From: Candidatus Margulisiibacteriota bacterium
Lineage (GTDB): Bacteria; Margulisbacteria; WOR-1; O2-12-FULL-45-9
Reading direction: 5' to 3'
DNA length: 7,306 bases
Assembly (NCBI GenBank): GCA_018814265.1
Contig: JAHIZU010000301.1
Location: forward strand, 1 to 7,306
Shown piece by piece: positions 6,001 through 7,306 of this stretch. The notes under the pieces are model-generated. The model made no database searches, was not told where the DNA came from, and was given only the letters and a program-made list of their open reading frames with translations. The position numbers were made by a program, and so were the translations under genes. The stretch's first letter is position 1. Each line of letters starts with the position of its first letter.

Positions 6001-7306
6001 TGCCATGTTAGGAAGTGGAGTAGTAACTAGCGGAGCAATTGCTAATAACACCATTACCGGAGATGATTTAGCGAATAATATAAATATTACAACTACCGGA
6101 AGTATTGCTGCCACAACATTTGCTGGCGGAGTTTTCTACGGAGACGGATCAAATCTTGCTAATGTACCTGGTAATACATTAGGTGGAGCCTATAACGAAG
6201 GTGGATCTGGTGAAGGAAGAGTAATTCAAACCTATTCTGAAGCAGTAGTGATACAGTATCCAGCTAGCGCAACTGGAAGTACCGGCGCATTAGTGGTAGA
6301 TGTAGACAAATCATTAGACGATAGTGAAATGGCAGTATTGATATATTCTGATACCGATCAATCTCATGGTGCGGGCAATTCAGGGGCTTTACTTGCGGTA
6401 TCTCAAAATAACGTTTCTACCTCTGATCCTGCGATTCAAGTATCCCATTATGGGGATGGTTCAGGAATTACAGTTTTTAAAACTAATAATTTAGGTGTGC
6501 AGGAAGTAGGTATTGGCGTCTTAACTGTTGGTTCCCTGAATGACTCGAATCGAGTCTTAATGGGAGCTTGGTCGGATAACGGAGACATGAGTTGGGGAAC
6601 AATTCCTAGTACTTTACTGGGGGTTATGAATGAAGGTACAAATTTAAGTTTGGCAGTTTTTGACCAAGCCAGTGATCCAACACCTTTCGTCGTGGATGCC
6701 AGTGGAAATGTTGGTGTTGGAACTGCAACTCCAGAAGCAGAGTTGCATGTTGTGGGTGACATTAAAGTAACTGGAACAATCGAAGGAGCAAGTCCGGTTA
6801 ATGTTATCGGTGGAATATATCTGCAAACTGGAACGCTCGAAGTTGCCAGCGGCGAAACCAGATTAAATACCATAACTTATTCATGGCCGGGATCTGATGG
6901 ATCAAATGGTGATGTGCTTGCTACTGATGGATCTGGAACTTTAAGCTGGACATCCGGTGGATCAGGAGATATCTCCGCCGTTGGTTCTATGACCAGTGGA
7001 GAAGTTTTTGCTAATGCTTCTGCTGATGGTCAGTGGTTAGGTTTAGGGGCATCGGCTGGAAGAATTGAATTTAATGATCAGGTAACCGATGAAGTAAATA
7101 TTATGAATGCCAGGGTTGGTATTGGAACTACCGAACCAAATGCTCTGTTAGTGGTTCATGGTGGAGCAATATCACACGATAATGCTAATAATCTCTATGG
7201 TAGCAATGCCGCCACCCACGTAAATTTAGGTATTGGTAGTACTACTGGGGTGAATGGTGAAAACAACTCTTATTGTACGATTGGTGGAGGGTACAATAAT
7301 ATGGCC
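1..7306 (+). CDS. Internal fragment of a giant repetitive fibre/adhesin-like protein (partial at both ends)
   Basis: The frame beginning at base 2 is open for 2,435 codons with no stop and reaches the last base, so start, ribosome binding site, signal peptide and stop all lie outside. The protein is built from repeated modules: a linker of about 86 residues in eight copies (L1-L8, two incomplete), a GDTMTG module (three copies), a VTGTI...LSW module (four), a VGIGT...KFPDGT module (four), and longer units E and F (two each) plus unrepeated units G, H and I. Only one cysteine codon is seen (bases 7274-7276), and no hydrophobic stretch looks like a membrane helix. The phrases YGDGSNLTG, TAASDAATKAYVD and VGIGTTEP are typical of phage tail fibres and giant metagenomic surface proteins, which are generally elongated beta-rich trimers. 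A structural or adhesive role at the surface of a virion or cell is inferred; no catalytic motif was recognised. The coding call is very secure and the role is moderately so. Confidence 0.95.
2..55 (+). repeat. Linker L1, 3' end only (cut by window start)
   Basis: Residues 1-18, ATSVVGTHYGDGSNLTGI, are the last part of the long linker; the rest lies upstream of the window. The downstream half of L1 plus the B1 module pairs with bases 1070-1234 at about 90% nucleotide identity (17 differences in 165 by hand count), mostly synonymous. This makes L1-B1 and L3-B3 the closest related pair noted in the window. Confidence 0.9.
71..172 (+). repeat. Module B1 (DFGRSG...GDTMTG)
   Basis: Residues 24-57. 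The module opens with DFGRSGV, continues with LYEGTTSLEAKYV and closes with GDTMTGIL. GDTMTG preceded by a YV dipeptide is a familiar phrase in phage tail fibres, where it commonly precedes a short beta strand. Here the strand that follows (LDLGGNKIT) leads into a classic tail-fibre linker rather than into a C module, which distinguishes B1 from B2 and B3. Confidence 0.85.
170..253 (+). other. Tail-fibre signature segment (GNKIT...TAASDAATKAYVD)
   Basis: Residues 57-84 contain LDLGGNKITSVGTP followed by TAASDAATKAYVDA. The pattern 'N-K-I-T-x-x-G-T-P-T-A-x-x-D-A-A-T-K-x-Y-V-D' is recognised from memory as very common in tail-fibre proteins of tailed phages and in phage-derived repeats of large bacterial surface proteins. 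It occurs once in the window. It is the clearest single hint that the gene shares ancestry with phage fibres, but it does not show that the host genome is a phage. Confidence 0.8.
263..529 (+). repeat. Linker L2 (short-ladder type with an inserted strand)
   Basis: Residues 88-176. It opens GDITEVTAGTGLSGGG and closes FYGDGSNLTGI. Two things set it apart. First, between VTLEVA and the GGIT phrase there is an extra segment, YDDLTIGLTGTSSLEVK, which seems to repeat the LEV strand. Second, the middle ladder has only one ten-residue rung (IADGTIVGGD) instead of the two found in L3, L4, L6, L7 and L8. L5 shares the single-rung form. Confidence 0.88.
545..646 (+). repeat. Module B2 (DFGRSG...GDTMTG)
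   Basis: Residues 182-215, DFGRSGVATALYEGTTT...GDTMTGDL. It has the same length as B1 and B3 and is followed by a short strand, RIEGD, that joins directly to module C1. Compared with B1 and B3, its codons differ at many synonymous positions (for example GGT CGC TCG against GGA CGC TCA), so it is the older branch of the three. Confidence 0.85.
662..859 (+). repeat. Module C1 (VTGTI...SYSWPGSDGSNGD...LSW)
   Basis: Residues 221-286. The order is LTVTGTID, SSSPVKVVGGLNVQTGTLEV, then a strand ending VTYSWPGSDGSNGD, then LTTDGSGILSWTS. The 'WP...DG...G..L.TDGSG.LSW' half is a widespread phrase in phage-like metagenomic proteins. C1 is closest to C4, about 6 kb downstream: both have the intact YSWPGSDGSNGD string, while C2 and C3 have diverged there. 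Confidence 0.85.
866..1123 (+). repeat. Linker L3 (full long type)
   Basis: Residues 289-374, 86 aa. It reads GDITAVDATGGLSGGG, then ESGRVTLEVASGGIT, then a two-rung ladder (LATGSVTSGA / IANNTITGDD), then LTGDINITTTGSISATS and finally VVGTHYGDGSNLTGI. Exact 86-residue spacing is shared with L4, L6 and L7. Sampled GC over bases 961-1080 is 43 of 120 (36%), low for this window. Confidence 0.92.
1139..1240 (+). repeat. Module B3 (DFGRSG...GDTMTG)
   Basis: Residues 380-413. A 30-base block, bases 1133-1162, is identical to bases 65-94 in B1 and its upstream edge. The rest of B3 differs from B1 mainly at third codon positions, apart from four amino-acid changes (A to T early in the module, and QQS to ELA just before GDTMTG). 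It joins through IIDAD to module C2. Confidence 0.85.
1256..1441 (+). repeat. Module C2
   Basis: Residues 419-480. It starts LTVTGTIDGGSPVKVVGGLN and keeps VQTGTLEVAS, but the second half has changed: VTYTWPSTQGIMDQVLANDG replaces the GSDGSNGD string of C1, before closing GSGQLSW. The first half is very close to C1 and the second half is not, so the two halves have evolved, or been exchanged, separately. Confidence 0.82.
1469..1831 (+). repeat. Unit F1 (WTDDG...NVGIGT...SSNFP...GR)
   Basis: Residues 490-610. It opens with WTDDGTDVRLTTITDNVGIG, a lead-in familiar from many phage-like proteins, then TNEPTGVLQVTRNQDS. The core holds GAISSNFPSSTMANRILLLS, MDGLRLIAQDPSGDIVFDTG and DRMIIDSSG, and passes straight into D1. 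It is paralogous to F2 (bases 5453-5776), sharing NQDS, SSNFP, ANR, the LIA/D/G/I pattern and the RM-I-GRVGIG exit. Alternating hydrophobic residues suggest beta strands; function is unknown. Confidence 0.8.
1832..1948 (+). repeat. Module D1 (VGIGT...TIETTAGGxKFPDGTTQ)
   Basis: Residues 611-649. GRVGIGTMEPAALLSVAGTI is followed by ETTAGGVKFPDGTTQLTAA. All four D copies sit immediately before a linker, so D acts as the normal exit from a cassette. The 'VGIGT-x-x-P-x-x-x-L-x-V' part is a common beta-turn phrase in tail-spike-like proteins. The single mismatch to the usual motif here is MEP for TEP. Confidence 0.87.
1958..2215 (+). repeat. Linker L4 (full long type)
   Basis: Residues 653-738, 86 aa, GDITALDAGDGLSGGG to THYGDGSNLSGV. 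The ladder is intact (LAAGSVTSGA / IANNTITGDD). It ends in SGV rather than TGI, and from here on the linker is followed not by a B module but by an AGSDGQVQYN connector into unit E1, so this is where the gene changes cassette type. Confidence 0.92.
2228..2923 (+). repeat. Unit E1 (QVQYN...NQYGVKIP...YPIWVD)
   Basis: Residues 743-974. It begins AGSDGQVQYNNSGILGGATN, then LYYDDATGLVGVGT, a recognised entry phrase of phage-like fibres. The interior includes SPIFTTRTAWGNFDSSYTL, DTTPG, FPLLSGVYFKG, TDVAALIMEDA, TNQYGVKIP and NNYGIYV...YPIWVDDGTSRFDG. Bases 2581-2700 are 60 of 120 GC (50%), clearly above the linkers. E2 at bases 3989-4705 is its paralogue. The C-terminal third is strongly conserved between them; the part just after the entry phrase is hardly alignable. 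Confidence 0.82.
2924..3037 (+). repeat. Module D2
   Basis: Residues 975-1012. NVMVGTITPSSMLTVGGTIE is followed by TTAGGVKFPDGTTQLTAA. The VGIGTTEP phrase is reduced to MVGTITP, a change also found in D3 and shared because both follow an E unit. E and D have therefore been duplicated together. Confidence 0.85.
3047..3211 (+). repeat. Linker L5 (truncated: lacks YGDGSNL end)
   Basis: Residues 1016-1070. It starts normally (GDITAVDATDGLSGGG) but has the single-rung ladder (IQDGTIAGQD) and stops at LAGAINILTSG. The SISATS...THYGDGSNL end is missing and the sequence runs directly into unit H. The truncation is in frame. This is the only complete-start linker in the window without the GDGSNL motif. 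Confidence 0.87.
3212..3565 (+). other. Unrepeated unit H
   Basis: Residues 1071-1188, found once in the window. Visible phrases are LIFRQTNEADAAFIGVSNQS, NAGALVLAQNASGVNAVMGV, NFANFVVVSAG and PRMMIGTNGNVAVRP. The last has the shape of a degenerate 'M-x-I...GNVGIG...P' exit. Bases 3241-3420 are 92 of 180 GC (51%), with GGG, GCC and CTG codons that the linkers seldom use. The alternating small and hydrophobic residues fit a beta-rich fold. No function is recognised. It may have come from a different source gene from the linkers. Confidence 0.65.
3566..3706 (+). repeat. Module C3 (shortened)
   Basis: Residues 1189-1235. SSLEVVGTFGVSGTTTFNNV leads to AYTWPAADGSADYVLKTNGS and GILTWES. The first half of the C module (SPVKVVGGLNVQTG) is missing, leaving only the strand before WP, the DGS turn and the L-T-W end. 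It serves as the exit from unit H into linker L6, the position that D modules take after E and F. Confidence 0.78.
3719..3976 (+). repeat. Linker L6 (full long type)
   Basis: Residues 1240-1325, 86 aa. The start GDITSVTAGTGLSGGGTTG resembles L2 more than its neighbours, while the ladder and end (LATGSVTSGA / IANNTITGDD ... THYGDGSNLSSV) match the long type. It may be a hybrid of the two linker lineages. It is followed by AGSDGQVQYN and E2, the same join as L4-E1. Confidence 0.92.
3989..4705 (+). repeat. Unit E2 (paralogue of E1)
   Basis: Residues 1330-1568. Entry: AGSDGQVQYNDGGALGGASD, with a lengthened FVGIGIGSTAAT turn. Interior: TLNVGNYFALASGISYLGT, GTPIFGVYTTSFANFYSSYY, YDTTPGN, LPLMAGVYFRG, TDVAALIMEDA, TNQYGVKIP and NDYGIYV...YPIWIDSGTSRFDG. 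It is unusually rich in Tyr in its first half. E2 is seven residues longer than E1. Homology is obvious from PIF to the end and weak before that. No enzymatic motif is visible; a surface-exposed beta structure is inferred. Confidence 0.82.
4706..4819 (+). repeat. Module D3
   Basis: Residues 1569-1606. NVMIGTITPSSMLTVAGTIE then TTAGGYKFPDGTTQLTAA. It differs from D2 at only three residues (V/I, G/A, V/Y), although many codons differ synonymously. That suggests selection on the protein after an old E-D duplication rather than a very recent copy. Confidence 0.86.
4832..5089 (+). repeat. Linker L7 (full long type)
   Basis: Residues 1611-1696, 86 aa. Rungs are LATGSVTSGA and IADGTITGDD; the second carries the ADGTI form otherwise found in the short-ladder linker L2, linking the two types. 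It ends THYGDGSNLTDV, after which SAAGSNGFVQFN opens unit G. Confidence 0.92.
5090..5452 (+). other. Unrepeated unit G
   Basis: Residues 1697-1817. After SAAGSNGFVQFNDAGALG it continues LFWHISNKRLGVGTTEPERF, then HVKSDPADDTAYVRIEGTGN, GLELFAGPNAPASVFYYRG and DRFKIDVAGQNRLVIDTSG, and joins F2 at the NVGIGTPEP phrase. It contains an internal LGVGTTEP, so G-F2 has two such turns about 90 residues apart. The 'V-R-I-E-G-T-G-N...G-L-E-L' pattern is like many fibre-shaft segments ending in 'F-x-I...L-x-I-D-x-x-G-N-V-G-I-G'. Function is unknown. Confidence 0.68.
5453..5776 (+). repeat. Unit F2 (paralogue of F1)
   Basis: Residues 1818-1925. NVGIGTPEPQSILNIVQNQD leads through SPTFAILSNTN, GIGITSSNFPISTYANRVIV, MSGVLIAAEDSAGNIILNTG and ERMRITSVG. 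The skeleton (NQDS, SSNFP-x-ST-x-ANR, M-x-G-x-x-LIA, TGG, RM-I, GRVGIG) matches F1 closely, but the WTDDG lead-in of F1 is replaced by the end of unit G. Both copies exit into a D module, so F-D, like E-D, is a composite cassette. Confidence 0.82.
5777..5893 (+). repeat. Module D4
   Basis: Residues 1926-1964. GRVGIGSSEPGSILTVAGTV then ETTAGGYKFPDGTIQTTAA. The TIQTTAA end in place of TTQLTAA is the commonest form of this phrase in related proteins, as far as I recall, and appears only in this copy. Confidence 0.86.
5906..6166 (+). repeat. Linker L8 (long type, diverging end)
   Basis: Residues 1969-2055, 87 aa. The ladder is altered (LGSGVVTSGA / IANNTITGDD) and followed by LANNINITTTGSIAATTFAG. 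The THYGDGSNL end is changed to GVFYGDGSNLANV with one extra residue, echoing the FYGDGSNL end of L2. It is followed by a different connector, GNTLGGAYNEGGSGEGR. Confidence 0.9.
6167..6754 (+). other. Unrepeated unit I (GGAYNEGG...VGVGTATPEA)
   Basis: Residues 2056-2251. It opens TLGGAYNEGGSGEGRVIQTY, a form of the 'L-x-x-A-Y-x-x-G-G-x-G-x-G-R-x-I' entry seen in many giant phage-like proteins. Then come ATGSTGALVVDVDK, MAVLIYSDTDQSH, SGALLAVSQNNVSTSDPAIQ and VSHYGDGSGITVFKTNN, which look like successive beta-helix-style rungs (A-L/I-x-V patterns). A second part, DNGDMSWGTIPSTLLGVMNE then LAVFDQASDPTPFVVDASG, ends at NVGVGTATPEAELHVVGD. The two parts may be separate domains. The unit is acidic and poor in Lys/Arg. 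Function is not recognised. Confidence 0.7.
6755..6955 (+). repeat. Module C4
   Basis: Residues 2252-2318. DIKVTGTIEGASPVNVIGGI then YLQTGTLEVASGETRLNTIT, YSWPGSDGSNGDVLATDGS and GTLSWTS. It has the full C1 architecture, including the GSDGSNGD string, although 6 kb and all the E, F and D cassettes lie between. This argues that C is an ancient, mobile module and not a local tandem repeat. Confidence 0.85.
6956..7171 (+). other. Degenerate linker start plus VGIGTTEP unit
   Basis: Residues 2319-2390. GGSGDISAVGSMTSGEVFAN has only the first few residues of a linker and lacks GLSGGG, the ladder and GDGSNL. It continues GQWLGLGASAGRIEFNDQVT, DEVNIMNARVGIGTTEPNAL and LVVHGG. The 'W-L-G-L-G-x-x-A-G-R-I-E-F-x-D...N-I-x-N-A-x-V-G-I-G-T' chain is familiar from other giant fibre-like proteins. 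It is the only region of the window with an exact VGIGTTEP. Confidence 0.72.
7172..7306 (+). other. Start of YadA-head-like GGGYNN segment (cut by window end)
   Basis: Residues 2391-2435. NLYGSNAATHVNLGIGSTTG is followed by NGENNSYCTIGGGYNNMA. 'T-I-G-G-G-x-x-N-x-A' is the repeat type of YadA-head-like left-handed trimeric beta-rolls, where it normally recurs about every 14 residues (x-V-G-G-G-x-x-N-x-A-x-G). One repeat is visible, so the assignment depends on what follows outside the window. The only cysteine of the fragment (bases 7274-7276) is the residue before TIGGG. Confidence 0.6.

Noticed and set aside
263..6166. Regularly spaced repeats as a CRISPR array or an array of mobile elements
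   Set aside because: Repeats are about 260 bases, in frame, diverged mostly at synonymous sites, and separated by coding sequence of several hundred bases. There are no inverted ends, no transposase and no short direct-repeat/spacer structure.
6443..6463. SHYGDGSGI in unit I as a ninth linker end
   Set aside because: The neighbouring residues (DPAIQV before, ITVFKTNN after) fit an 'A-I-x-V-x-x-x-G-x-G-x-G-I-x-V' shaft rung, and none of the other linker parts are present. The resemblance is probably coincidental.
7172..7306. Calling the protein a trimeric autotransporter (YadA family) outright
   Set aside because: Only one GGGxxNxA phrase is visible and no anchor domain, signal peptide or neck/stalk coiled coil lies in the window; the same phrase occurs in phage fibres and other giant proteins.
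1..7306. Collagen-like Gly-X-Y region or LPXTG/dockerin/cadherin surface protein
   Set aside because: Glycine is abundant but not in a three-residue period. No LPXTG, calcium-binding DxDxDG loops or cohesin/dockerin patterns were seen in the translation.

Overview
The whole window lies inside one protein-coding gene on the + strand. The reading frame that starts at base 2 (base 1 is the third base of a codon begun upstream) was translated by eye from end to end. It runs 2,435 codons without a stop and ends exactly on the last base. Neither the true start nor the stop is present, so the full protein is longer than 2,435 residues. No RNA gene, promoter, terminator, CRISPR array, insertion sequence or second gene can be supported.

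The product is a low-complexity, Gly/Thr/Ser/Ala/Val-rich, almost cysteine-free protein of the tail-fibre/adhesin kind. Its recurring phrases are those seen in phage tail fibres and in very large metagenomic surface proteins: YGDGSNLTG, GDTMTG, TAASDAATKAYVD, (N/R)VGIGTTEP, GGxKFPDGTTQ, and finally IGGGYNNMA. By family knowledge such proteins are usually elongated, beta-rich and often trimeric. The binding target cannot be read from this sequence.

Layout: (1) bases 2-1441 hold linker (L) copies L1-L3, each followed by a B module (DFGRSG...GDTMTG); copies B2 and B3 lead into C modules (VTGTI...WP...LSW). (2) Bases 1442-1957 hold F1 (WTDDG...SSNFP) and D1 (VGIGT...KFPDGT). (3) Bases 1958-3046 hold L4, the large unit E1, and D2. 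(4) Bases 3047-3718 hold a short linker L5, a singleton unit H, and C3. (5) Bases 3719-4831 hold L6, E2 and D3. (6) Bases 4832-5905 hold L7, the singleton unit G, F2 and D4. (7) Bases 5906-6955 hold L8, the singleton unit I, and C4. (8) Bases 6956-7306 hold a degenerate linker start, a last VGIGTTEP unit, and the beginning of a YadA-head-like GGGYNN segment. The linker is thus a punctuation mark between interchangeable cassettes, five of seven of which give a spacing close to 1.06-1.11 kb.

Organism: unknown. The sequence is bacterial or phage in style (no introns, standard stops avoided), with about 36% GC in sampled linkers and about 50% in sampled cassette interiors. Proteins of this mosaic type occur in Caudoviricetes and, as giant genes, in uncultivated lineages such as Omnitrophota and Patescibacteria. 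A giant-gene fragment from such a metagenomic genome is a reasonable guess, but a large phage or prophage is not excluded.
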